The notes below the pieces were generated by a model. The model worked only from the letters and a program-made list of their open reading frames with translations, was not told the origin of the DNA and ran no database searches. Of a DNA stretch of 48,071 nucleotides, positions 7,578-16,425 are shown in pieces. Position numbers and translations under genes: made by a program. Each line of letters opens with the position of its first letter. Within the stretch, counting starts at the first letter, position 1. Source of the stretch: Planctomycetota bacterium (GTDB taxonomy: Bacteria > Planctomycetota > Phycisphaerae > WQYP01); contig JAJZDN010000025.1 of NCBI GenBank assembly GCA_021805985.1, positions 1 to 48,071 of the forward strand, given 5' to 3'.

Positions 7578-8300
7578 TTATTGATCCGGCGATTCCGTAT
7601 CCGCGCTGGGCGGGGCCAAGTCACCGCCGCGAGTTGGCGAAGTTGGCTCGATCATCCGGGTAAGTTTTTTATCAACCACGCCATAGGTAATGGCCTCATC
7701 CGCTTCCAGCCACAGGTTGCGGTCGCAATCCCGATGAATTTTATCAACGGTCTGCCCGGAATGCTCGGCGAGAATCTCATACATTCGCTGCCGCAGACGA
7801 ATCATTTCCTTGGCTTCAATGGCCAGGTCCGTGGCGGTGCCCTGCATCACGCCGCCGATCAGGGGCTGGTGAATCATCACGCGGCTGTTGGGCAGCGCAT
7901 AGCGTTTGCCTTTTTTACCCGCGGCCAGAAGCCACGCGCCCATGCTGGCGGCCAGGCCGACACAGGTTGTAGATACATCACAACGCAAAAACTGCATGGT
8001 GTCATAAATCGCCAGACCGGCGGTCACCGAGCCGCCCGGGCTGTTGATATAAAAATTAATATCCGTTTTGGAATCTTCATTGGAGAGGAAGAGGAGCTGT
8101 GCGATCACCAGGTTGGCGATTTCATCGTCAATGGGGCCGGCCAGAAAAATAATGCGATCCCGCAGGAGCCGCGAAAAAATATCGTAAGACCGTTCGCCTC
8201 GGCCGCTTTTTTCAACCACAATGGGAACTAAGTTGTTAGCCGAGGGGTCATTTTGCATCGTTTGCCGCACCACTGAGGCCGGATCATTGGAAAATTTCAT
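7578..8300 (-). CDS. clpP: ATP-dependent Clp protease proteolytic subunit, Asp-to-Asn in the triad
   Basis: ClpP forms the tetradecameric serine-protease core that degrades proteins fed by Clp ATPases. The 240 residues include [17 protein letters not shown], the nucleophile in [11 protein letters not shown] (S119) and the histidine in MIHQPL (H144). The aligned position of the catalytic Asp (D171 of E. coli, in ERDTERDRF) is Asn195 in HRDCDRNLW, with no gap in the alignment. The C-terminal ~25 residues are a polar extension. The start is supported by AAGGAG eight bases upstream. An Asn at this position is known in Listeria ClpP1, where it alters activity, so this may be a specialised paralogue. 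No clpX follows. Confidence 0.93.
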   Translation of the reverse strand: MKFSNDPASVVRQTMQNDPSANNLVPIVVEKSGRGERSYDIFSRLLRDRIIFLAGPIDDEIANLVIAQLLFLSNEDSKTDINFYINSPGGSVTAGLAIYDTMQFLRCDVSTTCVGLAASMGAWLLAAGKKGKRYALPNSRVMIHQPLIGGVMQGTATDLAIEAKEMIRLRQRMYEILAEHSGQTVDKIHRDCDRNLWLEADEAITYGVVDKKLTRMIEPTSPTRGGDLAPPSADTESPDQ

Positions 8301-8643
8301 TCAATACGCTCCTTCTTGCGTTATATCTATCCCCTTAGCGTAGCGGGGTAAACAATCCATGGCAACTCTGGACGCGCTAGGTGGGCGCGGCGGGCTACGG
8401 GTTAAGGGGTGCCGGGCACAGTTTATAATGAATAAGTTATCGAAATTTCCAAACTCTGATGCGTGGTCATGGATACCTCCTGCGATACTGTTACCGTCTT
8501 GCGCGTGAATGTCTTTTAGCTTCCAAGTTGCCGAATCAGTAATTGTCCGGACTTTTCGCAGCGCGCGATTCGGCTTTTGGGCGGATGCGGGATACAATAA
8601 GCAGCGTTGGCTTTTCAGGCAGACTGTTTCGAGGATCGCGTCA
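8301..8643. other. Divergent intergenic region between clpP and sppA
   Basis: About 340 bases separate the divergent starts. A TATAAT box on the plus strand lies at 8424-8429 without a good -35 partner. If used, it would give sppA a leader of about 200 nt. A GC-rich stretch lies near 8370-8420. Open frames across the region lack ribosome sites, and I see no convincing gene. Confidence 0.4.
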
Positions 8644-10437
8644 ATGATTAGATTTTGTCAGTATCGGAAAATTGCTCTTGCGGTGGCGGCTATGGCGGCC
8701 GGTGCGGTGGCCTTTGTGGGCGCACCGCGTGTCAGGGCCGAAAATCGTATTGCCGAGATCACGCTGAACGGACAACTCCAGGAGCATCCCAGCGGATTTT
8801 CCTTCAGTTGGTTGACCATGGGACCAAGTAAGCAATCATCGTTGACGCAAACCATGACGCAGTTGCTTCGGGCGGCGCGGGATAAATCTATTCAGGGTGT
8901 GTTTCTAAATCTGCGATCATTTGATCTCTCATTAACGCAATCGCAGGAACTGGGCGAATTAATTGCGGACTTGCGGGCCAGAGGCAAAAAGGTTGCGGTG
9001 TTTTCTCCGGATTTTGACACCAATACGTACCTGCTGGCCAGCTATGCTAATGATGCCATTATGTCCCGGCATGGCAATCTGTTTTTGCCCGGCGTGGCGA
9101 TTCAACTCATGTTCTTCAAAGGGCTGTTAAGCAAACTGGATTTGCAGGCCGACATGGTACAGATCGGAAAATTCAAGGGGGCCGAAGAGCCGATGACGCG
9201 GACTTCCGCCAGCCCGGCGTTTGCCAAACAGATTAATCGGTTGATAACGGCATGGTACGGACAGATTGTGGCGACCATCGCGCACAACCGGCCCAAGCTT
9301 ACGCATTCCCAGATTGTCTCCGCCATTAACAGCAGTTGGATGGAAGGGCTTAGCGCTAAGAAAATGGGTTTTGTGGATGCACTGGAAAGTCGGCAGAATA
9401 TTAAAAAATGGGTGGCAACGGATTTTGACGGCCCGGCAAAACTTCTGGCTCATTACGGCGTTAAAAAAGTTTCGCCTATAGATTTGAGCAGTCCGTTCGC
9501 CCTTTTACAGATGCTCGGATCGCCCCGTCATCCGCGGGCCAGTGAGAAGCCGGCGGTGGCGGTAATATGTGCCGACGGTGTGATCACGGATGATTCCCCC
9601 GGAACCAGTTATGACGCCAATCTTGTTACACCGGCTCGGATTCGCCGAGAGGTAAAATCTGCGCTGAAAAATTCTGCTGTGAAGGCCATTGTGCTGCGTG
9701 TGGATTCGCCGGGCGGATCAGCCGAAGCCAGCGAGGAAATTTGGCAGATTCTCCATGCCGCGGGTAAGAAAAAGCCTTTGCTGGTTTCGATGGGGGCTGA
9801 AGCCGCCAGCGGAGGCTACTATATTTCTACCGCCGGCCGAGAAATAATTGCTGACCCCGGTACCATTGCGGGTTCCATTGGCGTGGTGGGCGGCAAAGTA
9901 GTGCTGGGCGGATTGTTTAAGAAAATCGGATTGCATATCCAGACTTTTTCCATGGGTAAGAATGCGGCAATGTTTGACAGCACGACCCCCTTTACCCCGG
10001 AAGAACGCACGTTTATCACCCACATGATGAAGCAGACGTACGCGCTATTTACCCGGCGGGTGATGCAATCACGCGGTAAAAAAATACCGGATATTCAAAA
10101 AGTAGCGCGCGGCCGGTTATTTCCCGGCTCCATGGCCGTCAGCAAGGGGCTGGTGGACCAGGTAGGTTCACTGCATGATTCAATTGTCATGGCGGCCAAG
10201 GATGGAAAAATAAGCGGGGCCTACCGCATCGCAGTGTATCCGCGGGCACAGTCGCTGACGCAATTGATTCGCCAGCGTCTGGGCATGCAAGCGGAGCTTC
10301 CCGCGGGCTTAAAAATCATGGCTGGAGCCATGCCGGATTCTTATCGCAAAACCATTCTCCAAATGTATGACATTCTTCACGTGTTGCGGGAAGATAATGT
10401 GATGCTGGTTGCCCCGGTGGGGATTGTGCAGAAATAA
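8644..10437 (+). CDS. sppA: Signal peptide peptidase SppA, 67K type
   Basis: A membrane-anchored serine protease that degrades cleaved signal peptides on the periplasmic side. The 597 residues start at ATG 8644 (GAGG eight bases upstream) with a signal/anchor (MIRFCQYRKIALAVAAMAAG). Both tandem ClpP-like domains of the long SppA form are present. The N-terminal half carries the general-base lysine in GKFKGAEEPMTR (K178). The C-terminal half carries the nucleophile in GAEAASGGYYIST (S389), preceded by VDSPGGSAEASEEIWQ. The frame is open upstream to 8509, but those 45 codons do not look like SppA. The OppA-like gene follows after ~105 bases. Confidence 0.92.
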   Translation: MIRFCQYRKIALAVAAMAAGAVAFVGAPRVRAENRIAEITLNGQLQEHPSGFSFSWLTMGPSKQSSLTQTMTQLLRAARDKSIQGVFLNLRSFDLSLTQSQELGELIADLRARGKKVAVFSPDFDTNTYLLASYANDAIMSRHGNLFLPGVAIQLMFFKGLLSKLDLQADMVQIGKFKGAEEPMTRTSASPAFAKQINRLITAWYGQIVATIAHNRPKLTHSQIVSAINSSWMEGLSAKKMGFVDALESRQNIKKWVATDFDGPAKLLAHYGVKKVSPIDLSSPFALLQMLGSPRHPRASEKPAVAVICADGVITDDSPGTSYDANLVTPARIRREVKSALKNSAVKAIVLRVDSPGGSAEASEEIWQILHAAGKKKPLLVSMGAEAASGGYYISTAGREIIADPGTIAGSIGVVGGKVVLGGLFKKIGLHIQTFSMGKNAAMFDSTTPFTPEERTFITHMMKQTYALFTRRVMQSRGKKIPDIQKVARGRLFPGSMAVSKGLVDQVGSLHDSIVMAAKDGKISGAYRIAVYPRAQSLTQLIRQRLGMQAELPAGLKIMAGAMPDSYRKTILQMYDILHVLREDNVMLVAPVGIVQK

Positions 10438-10544
10438 CCCATCATGCAATCAAATCCCATTTCCGCCGCAAATGCTGCCGCGTTGGGCTGCGTGGTCACA
10501 ATCTAAATTGCTGCAAGTGCCGCTACGGTGTATCGTTATCAGCT

Positions 10545-12230
10545 ATGAGGCAAACGCTGCTGATTCCATCTCTTGTGCTCTTGATTGTCGGATCGATATG
10601 TTTTTATATTTCCACGCCCCATCGGCAGGGAGCCAACGCCCTTAGCTTCTGCGAAGCAGGGCAGATTCACACACTGGATCCGGACAAAATGACATGGATG
10701 CAGGATATTCGTGTGGCCACCGGTTTGTGGGAAGGCCTGGCGCAATTAAATCCCAAAACGCTGCAGCCGGTTCCTGCTGTGGCAAAGTCATGGAAGATTT
10801 CACCGGACGGTCTGACATATACATTTAATCTTCGCCATAACGCACGATGGTCCAATGGTCAGAGCGTTACCACCGCTGATTTTGTGTTTGCCTGGAAGCG
10901 GATTCTCCAGCCATCTACCGCAGGCGGTTACGTCACCATGCTGTTTCATATTGCCGGCGCGAAAGCTTATTTTAATTCTCTGGCGGCCGGGCGACATGCG
11001 GGCTTTGGCAGTGTGGGAATCCAAGCGCCGACCCCTTATAAACTGGTGGTAACGCTGACTCACCCGTGCGCCTATTTTTTGTCTCTTATGACTTTTCCAC
11101 CCTTTTTTCCACTGAATCCTGCGGCGATGGCGAGATTCCGCTCTAACGGACAATCGCCCGCGCACTATAACCCGCGATGGACCAGGCCGCCTTACCTGGT
11201 TACCGATGGGCCGTATTATCTGGCGGCCTGGAAATTTCATCAATACTTGGAATTACGCCCGAATAAATATTACTGGGATCGTCAAGCCGTTAAATGCCCG
11301 GCATTGTACGTGCGGAATTTTCCGGATTCTCAATCCGCATTTCTGGCCTATCAGAGCGGGGCAGTAAATGTTCTTTCGTTTGTGCCGACACTTTTTGCCC
11401 CGGCACTTTTGCGCCAGCAACGGCAGCATTTGCGGAATGATGTGCATTATCGCCAGGTATTCGGGTCTTATTATTACAATATCAACTCGCGCCATAAGCC
11501 CTTGAATAACCCCCTGATCCGCCGGGCGTTGGATATGGCTATTGACAAGCAGGCGATCGTGAAACATATTTTGCGCCTGCCGGATCGCACGCTGGAGGTC
11601 CTGGTTCCTCCGGAGAGTATCCCCGGTTATGTCAGTCCGCGCGGCCTGGCGATGAATATTCCGGCTGCTAGAAAATTACTGATAAAAGCGGGCTATCCCG
11701 GCGGCCGAGGGTTGCCGGTATTCAAATTTCTGACCAACAGTGGGGCGGCTATTAATATCAGAATCGCGCAGGCGGTTGCGGAAATGTGGCGGCACAATCT
11801 GGGGGTGCGCGTGAGCATCCATCAGGAGGAAAGCAAAATCTTCAATCAGGATGTGGTGCAGGGTAATTATGATATTGCCCGTGCCGGCTGGTACGGCGAT
11901 TACATGGACCCCACAACATGGTTAGATTTATACCGTACCGGAAATCCTAATAATCTCACTGGTTTTTCCAACCCGCGGCTCAACGCGCTGCTGCGTGAAG
12001 CGTCCCGGCAGACCCATGTAACGCAGCGTTTTGCACTGCTGCATCAAGCTGAAAAATTGCTGGTCACGCGATGGATGCCATCAATTCCGCTGTTTCAATA
12101 CAGCGACGGCCTGATGTACAATCCGCAGCGCATTGGCGGAATATCTACCAATGTCCGTATGATCACACTGTTTAAGTATATCCATAAAATACGCCCCCCG
12201 GTTTCACAAGCGGCGGAGGCTAATCGATGA
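10545..12230 (+). CDS. ABC transporter substrate-binding protein, oligopeptide (OppA/DppA) type
   Basis: A 561-residue family-5 extracellular solute-binding protein. Diagnostic stretches are LDPDKMTWMQDIRVATGLWEG, PAVAKSWKISPDGLTYTF, WSNGQSVTTADFVFAWKR, and, near the C-terminus, IARAGWYGDYMDPTTWLDLYR with TGFSNPRLNALL. An N-terminal hydrophobic segment (LLIPSLVLLIVGSICFYI) serves as signal or anchor, and there is no lipobox Cys. It delivers peptides to a membrane permease on the periplasmic side. The start of the permease gene (12227) overlaps its stop by four bases, so the two are coupled. Confidence 0.9.
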   Translation: MRQTLLIPSLVLLIVGSICFYISTPHRQGANALSFCEAGQIHTLDPDKMTWMQDIRVATGLWEGLAQLNPKTLQPVPAVAKSWKISPDGLTYTFNLRHNARWSNGQSVTTADFVFAWKRILQPSTAGGYVTMLFHIAGAKAYFNSLAAGRHAGFGSVGIQAPTPYKLVVTLTHPCAYFLSLMTFPPFFPLNPAAMARFRSNGQSPAHYNPRWTRPPYLVTDGPYYLAAWKFHQYLELRPNKYYWDRQAVKCPALYVRNFPDSQSAFLAYQSGAVNVLSFVPTLFAPALLRQQRQHLRNDVHYRQVFGSYYYNINSRHKPLNNPLIRRALDMAIDKQAIVKHILRLPDRTLEVLVPPESIPGYVSPRGLAMNIPAARKLLIKAGYPGGRGLPVFKFLTNSGAAINIRIAQAVAEMWRHNLGVRVSIHQEESKIFNQDVVQGNYDIARAGWYGDYMDPTTWLDLYRTGNPNNLTGFSNPRLNALLREASRQTHVTQRFALLHQAEKLLVTRWMPSIPLFQYSDGLMYNPQRIGGISTNVRMITLFKYIHKIRPPVSQAAEANR

Positions 12231-13144
12231 AGAAATTTATTTTCTCCCGCATCCTGCAGTCGGTGGTGGTGGTATGGATCGTATACACCGTGACATTCTG
12301 GCTGCTGATGGCCACGCCGGGTGATCCATTTATCGGGAAAAAGCAGCCGCCACCGGCGGTGCTGGCGGCGTTGCGGCGGGAATACCATCTCAACCAAGGT
12401 GATTTTCACGCTTATCTTGCCTACGGCTGGCAGGTCCTGGCGCATGGCGATTTTGGCCCGACGATCAGTTATGCCAATTGGACGGTACTGGATGTGATAC
12501 GCAATAGTCTGCCGGTATCGGTGGCCCTGGGAGCCATGGCGTTACTTATTGCGCTGTGGCTGGGTGTGGCGGCGGGCGTGCTGGGAGCGGTATATCGTGG
12601 ACGCTGGCCCGATGTTGCACTGGCGGTTGGTACATTGCTGGGAATCAGTCTTCCGACCTTTGTCATCGGCTCCGGCCTCCTGATGTTATTTGCGGTGGAA
12701 ACATCGCTGCTTCCCTCGGGCGGATGGGGCTCCATCCAGCAATTAATTTTGCCGGCGTTTACGCTGTCCGTGTTATTTTTGGCCTATTTAGCAAGGTTAT
12801 CCCGTGCCAGCACCTTGGATGTTATTTCCTCGGACTTTGTTCGTACCGCCCGGGCTAAGGGCTTATCACCCATGAAAGTCATTGCGGGGCATGTGCTGCC
12901 CAACGCCTCAATTCCGGTGCTGGCCTTTTTGGGACCGGCCACCGCCAGTGTGCTGACCGGATCATTTATTGTTGAAAAAATATTTGCCATTCCCGGGCTG
13001 GGAGAAGTATTCGTCAATGCCTGTTTGGACAAGGACATACCGTTGGTATTAGGCATCGTCCTTGTTTATACCGTGCTGCTGGTATTGATGAATCTACTGG
13101 TTGATATTGCGTGCGCCTTTGCCGATCCGCGCATACGGTTATAA
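12227..13144 (+). CDS. ABC transporter permease, OppB/DppB type
   Basis: A 305-residue inner-membrane permease with about six transmembrane helices and the BPD_transp_1 fold. Family marks include an N-terminal segment ILQSVVVVWIVYTVTFWLLM, PGDPF in the first periplasmic loop, and the EAA-like coupling loop FVRTARAKGLSPMKVIAGHVLPNA, followed by GSFIVEKIFAIPGLGEVF. It overlaps the substrate-binding gene by four bases. The usual second permease (OppC) and the ATPases (OppD/F) do not follow, because a convergent minus-strand gene starts 10 bases after the stop. The rest of the transporter must be encoded elsewhere. Confidence 0.92.
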   Translation: MKKFIFSRILQSVVVVWIVYTVTFWLLMATPGDPFIGKKQPPPAVLAALRREYHLNQGDFHAYLAYGWQVLAHGDFGPTISYANWTVLDVIRNSLPVSVALGAMALLIALWLGVAAGVLGAVYRGRWPDVALAVGTLLGISLPTFVIGSGLLMLFAVETSLLPSGGWGSIQQLILPAFTLSVLFLAYLARLSRASTLDVISSDFVRTARAKGLSPMKVIAGHVLPNASIPVLAFLGPATASVLTGSFIVEKIFAIPGLGEVFVNACLDKDIPLVLGIVLVYTVLLVLMNLLVDIACAFADPRIRL

Positions 13145-13154
13145 CGCAGCGGTT

Positions 13155-13523
13155 TTATCGCACCGGCAGGCTGGTGAATGGGCCGCACAGGAACGTCAAA
13201 GCGTAAAAGGCAATGTTCGCCACCAGTACCAGAATGCTTAGGGTCAGAGCGGGCTTAATTTTAGGGGAAATTCCCACCGCGACACCGGCAATGGCGCAGC
13301 CTAAAATGTGCAGTTCCAGATCCAAGGCTCCGGCAAAGCCATATTCGGCTATTGGGGCGTGTGGAAGATAGTTAAAGTGTACAATCCAATTAATAATAAG
13401 GCACGCAATAGCGGCCGCCAGTACAATCAACCATGCTAAAGTGTGAATCGGCCCGGCGGATTGATTTTGATCGGGGCACGGGGCAAACGACGCGGGATCA
13501 AGGGTTAACATTTGTTGGCTCAT
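13155..13523 (-). CDS. Small three-helix membrane protein, unknown
   Basis: The ATG at 13523 is preceded by AAGGAAG at seven bases and gives 122 residues. The frame runs on to 13661, but that part overlaps the MATE gene start and is not membrane-like. After a polar ~27-residue N-terminus there are three hydrophobic helices (about residues 30-50, 65-90 and 95-115). I recognise no family. It is divergent from the MATE exporter and convergent with the permease. Confidence 0.65.
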   Translation of the reverse strand: MSQQMLTLDPASFAPCPDQNQSAGPIHTLAWLIVLAAAIACLIINWIVHFNYLPHAPIAEYGFAGALDLELHILGCAIAGVAVGISPKIKPALTLSILVLVANIAFYALTFLCGPFTSLPVR

Positions 13524-13585
13524 GTTGGGGCTTCCTTTATTAAACAATCGGATTTTAGTGTGAAAATGGCTCGGCAGGCAAGTCA

Positions 13586-15019
13586 ATGACCAGAAAAAAT
13601 TCTGCAACATCGCGTGTCGGCACGCTTTCGGGAACGCTGCCCACGCTTTTACGCCTGGCACTTCCCACCATCGCCGGCACGATCAGCTATACGCTTATGC
13701 AATTTATGGATGGCTGGATGCTGTCGATTGTGGATCGGCAGAATCCGTCGCATGGCGTTAATCTGGCGGCGGCATTTAACGGGGGAATCAGCGTGTGGGT
13801 GCTGGTTTCGGCGGGTGTGGGCGTGGCGGGGGTTATCAATACACTGGCCGCACAGTCACTGGGCCGAGGCGAAATAGATGCGCCGGCCCGGTTTGCCTGG
13901 CAGGGGATGTGGCTGGCCCTTGGATCGCTCGTGGCCTTTTATTCGTTAATTCCCCTGGTGCCCTGGTGGTTCCGGTTGTTAGGCCACCACAATCCCCTGC
14001 TGCATCTGGAGACCCTTTTCGCGCAAATCATGCTGCTGATTGCACCGATCAACTTCGCCAATTCCATTTTGGGGAATTTTTTTCTGGGCGTTCATCGCCC
14101 TGTTCATCAGTTTACTGCGGGCGTGGTGGGGAATGTAGTTAATTTGATTTTAGACTGGATATTGATTTTCGGTCACCTTGGCGCACCGCGCTTAGGGTTG
14201 CTGGGGGCCGCTTTAGCCACCAGCATCGCCTCGGCGGTATCGCTGGTAATTCTGCTGGGTATTTTCCTGTCACGCCGCTATAACACCGGCTTTCATACGC
14301 ACCGCGGATTACGATTCGATTTCAAAAAACTATGGCAGATATTGCGCATTGGTTTGCCGGCGGGTGTGCAATCATCCAGCGACATTCTCTGCTGGACCAT
14401 TTTCTCTCTGGCTTGGGTGGATCATTTCGGCAGCGCTGCGGCGGAGGCGCAAAGTGCGGTGATGCGCTATTTAAGTTTGTCGTTCATGCCCGCAGTGGGC
14501 ATGAGTATGGCGGCCTGTGCGCTGGTGGGCAAACGGATCGGCCAGGGAGATATTGCCGGGGCGCGGCATGCGGCCCGTTGGGCAGTGCTTATCAGCATGG
14601 CGTATATGGGCGTTTGTGGGTTGATATTTTTATTCTTTCGCTCAGCGTTGGCGGGTTTTATGCTCGGACCGCCGGCGCAGCGGCATATTGCTGAAAAGTT
14701 GCTGATATATTCCGCGATTTTCCAGATCTTTGACGGCATGAATATCGTGTATATCGGTGCCTTGCGCGGTGCCGGCGATACGCTGGTGCCCACGATCTAT
14801 ACCACAGCTCTGGCGTGGGGATTGTGCGTCGGTGGTGGGGGGCTGGTGATGTGGCTGGAACCGGCCTGGGGAGCCTCCGGGCCATGGATCATGGCGACTG
14901 GGTATGTGTGCATTTCCGGAATATGGAGTTTCTGGCGGTGGAAGGGGCACGCCTGGCAAAACTTTGACGTGCTGGGTAAAAAACTGCGCTCCCAACACGC
15001 ACCAGATGCGGCACTTTAA
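13586..15019 (+). CDS. MATE family efflux transporter
   Basis: A 477-residue polytopic protein with about 12 transmembrane helices in two halves, as in cation-coupled multidrug exporters of the NorM/DinF/MatE group. Typical features are the N-terminal LLRLALPTIAGTISYTLMQFMDGWML, a glycine-rich second helix (VSAGVGVAGVINTLAAQSLGRG), AALATSIASAVSLVIL and, in the second half, SFMPAVGMSMAACALVGKRIGQGD and YIGALRGAGDT. The substrate cannot be inferred. It ends 20 bases from the convergent tyrS stop. Confidence 0.9.
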   Translation: MTRKNSATSRVGTLSGTLPTLLRLALPTIAGTISYTLMQFMDGWMLSIVDRQNPSHGVNLAAAFNGGISVWVLVSAGVGVAGVINTLAAQSLGRGEIDAPARFAWQGMWLALGSLVAFYSLIPLVPWWFRLLGHHNPLLHLETLFAQIMLLIAPINFANSILGNFFLGVHRPVHQFTAGVVGNVVNLILDWILIFGHLGAPRLGLLGAALATSIASAVSLVILLGIFLSRRYNTGFHTHRGLRFDFKKLWQILRIGLPAGVQSSSDILCWTIFSLAWVDHFGSAAAEAQSAVMRYLSLSFMPAVGMSMAACALVGKRIGQGDIAGARHAARWAVLISMAYMGVCGLIFLFFRSALAGFMLGPPAQRHIAEKLLIYSAIFQIFDGMNIVYIGALRGAGDTLVPTIYTTALAWGLCVGGGGLVMWLEPAWGASGPWIMATGYVCISGIWSFWRWKGHAWQNFDVLGKKLRSQHAPDAAL

Positions 15020-15039
15020 CGAGTCAACACCGTGCCATT

Positions 15040-16275
15040 TTAACGCGTTGCCACTTTACATACCCGACGCTTGCCCACCTGCAATATCGGAGAATCGCTT
15101 ATGGATACCTGGATTCTAGGATCACTGATTTTATTGCCGCCAAAGCTCACCGCTCCGCTTTCGACCAGGCGCCGGGCCTCACTGGTGGAAGGGGCGAATC
15201 CTACCGCCTTGATCAGCGCCAGCAGTCCGATATGGCCATCTTTAACCAGTTCGGAATCAATTTCCTGCGTGGCGATTTCCTGAGGTAATTGTCCTTCGGT
15301 AAATCTGCGGCGGAAATCATCGGCGGCGGCCTGCGCCTCGGCGTCGCTGTAAAACTGCCGCACAATGCACAGGGCCAATTCTTCCTTGGCCTGACGTGGG
15401 TGAGTTTGAGTGCCGTCAGTGAGCTTGGCAATTTCCGCTGGCGATAACGGCGTGCAAAGTTCAAACCACTGCTTCATCAGGGAATCGGGAATACTCATGA
15501 CTTTCCCGAACTGTTCCTGCGGTGCCTCAGCAATACCTACATAATTTCCCAGAGACTTCCCCATTTTCTGTACGCCGTCGGTGCCGCACAGAATCGGCAT
15601 GATCAGGACAATTTGCGGATCTTGCCCCTGGCCGGCCTGCAGATCCCGTCCGACAAGATTATTAAACGTCTGATCGGTTCCACCCAGCTCAACGTCGGCC
15701 TTAATCATCACAGAGTCCCAGCCCTGCATTAACGGATACATAAATTCATGGATATATATTGCTTCACCGGCCTTGTACCGCTCGCTGAAGGTGTCGCGTT
15801 CCAGCATACGGGCCACGGTCATCTGTTGCGCCAGGCGTAAGGCGTCGGCAAAGTTCATGGTGGAGAGCCACTCGCTGTTGCGGCGAATTTCCAGTTTCTG
15901 CGAACTGGTATCCAGAATTGTTCCGGCTTGAGCGAAATAGGATGCCGCATTTTCTTCAACCTGCTGTGCCGAAAGTACCGGCCGCGTTTTCTTTTTGCCC
16001 GTTGGGTCGCCGATCATTGCGGTAAAATCACCAATGATCAGTACCGCCCGGTGCCCTAAATCCTGAAATTGTCGCAATTTTCGCAACACGACGGCGTGCC
16101 CTAAATGTAAATCCGGTGCTGTGGGATCCATCCCGAGTTTGATCCGCAACTGCCGACCCTCTTTTGCGGCCTTCATAAGCCGATTCTGCAATTCTTTTTC
16201 GGAATAAATATGATCCACCCCGGCTCGCAGGGTGTGCATGGCGGCGGCGAAGTTGTCCAGGGCTGAATCAGTCAT
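15040..16275 (-). CDS. tyrS: Tyrosine--tRNA ligase
   Basis: Charges tRNA-Tyr. The 411 residues show the class I core: GMDPTAPDLHLGHAVVLRKL (HIGH-type), GDFTAMIGDPTGKKKTRP, DVELGGTDQTFN, and QKMGKSLGN in place of KMSKS, as in the TyrZ-like subgroup. A C-terminal S4 RNA-binding domain (SEARRLVESGAVSFGGNKI) binds the tRNA. The start is supported by GGAG eight bases before the ATG at 16275. The gene is divergent from ubiD and no T-box-like leader is evident. Confidence 0.95.
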   Translation of the reverse strand: MTDSALDNFAAAMHTLRAGVDHIYSEKELQNRLMKAAKEGRQLRIKLGMDPTAPDLHLGHAVVLRKLRQFQDLGHRAVLIIGDFTAMIGDPTGKKKTRPVLSAQQVEENAASYFAQAGTILDTSSQKLEIRRNSEWLSTMNFADALRLAQQMTVARMLERDTFSERYKAGEAIYIHEFMYPLMQGWDSVMIKADVELGGTDQTFNNLVGRDLQAGQGQDPQIVLIMPILCGTDGVQKMGKSLGNYVGIAEAPQEQFGKVMSIPDSLMKQWFELCTPLSPAEIAKLTDGTQTHPRQAKEELALCIVRQFYSDAEAQAAADDFRRRFTEGQLPQEIATQEIDSELVKDGHIGLLALIKAVGFAPSTSEARRLVESGAVSFGGNKISDPRIQVSISDSPILQVGKRRVCKVATR

Positions 16276-16353
16276 TTACGTTGCTCCAATACTTTTTCAG
16301 GCTCTAGTTTAGCCGATGGGATAATTTCCGTCACAATGGCAAATCCTGCCCAC

Positions 16354-16378
16354 CATCCCCTTTCTTTGCAAGGGGATG
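16354..16378 (+). promoter_or_regulatory. Hairpin in the tyrS-ubiD divergent region
   Basis: A perfect 9-bp stem (CATCCCCTT at 16354-16362, AAGGGGATG at 16370-16378) encloses a 7-nt loop, 47 bases before the chosen ubiD ATG. No T-run follows on the plus strand. It would lie in the ubiD leader if transcription starts upstream of it. It may affect ubiD expression or mark a transcript boundary. Confidence 0.45.
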
Positions 16379-16425
16379 AAATTGGACTACTATTATCACT
16401 TCGTGGTTTGTTTATTTGGTGGATA

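Noticed and set aside
8301-8597. 98-residue minus-strand open frame just upstream of clpP
   Set aside because: No ribosome site, no protein-like composition, and its end carries the clpP ribosome site. Treated as leader.
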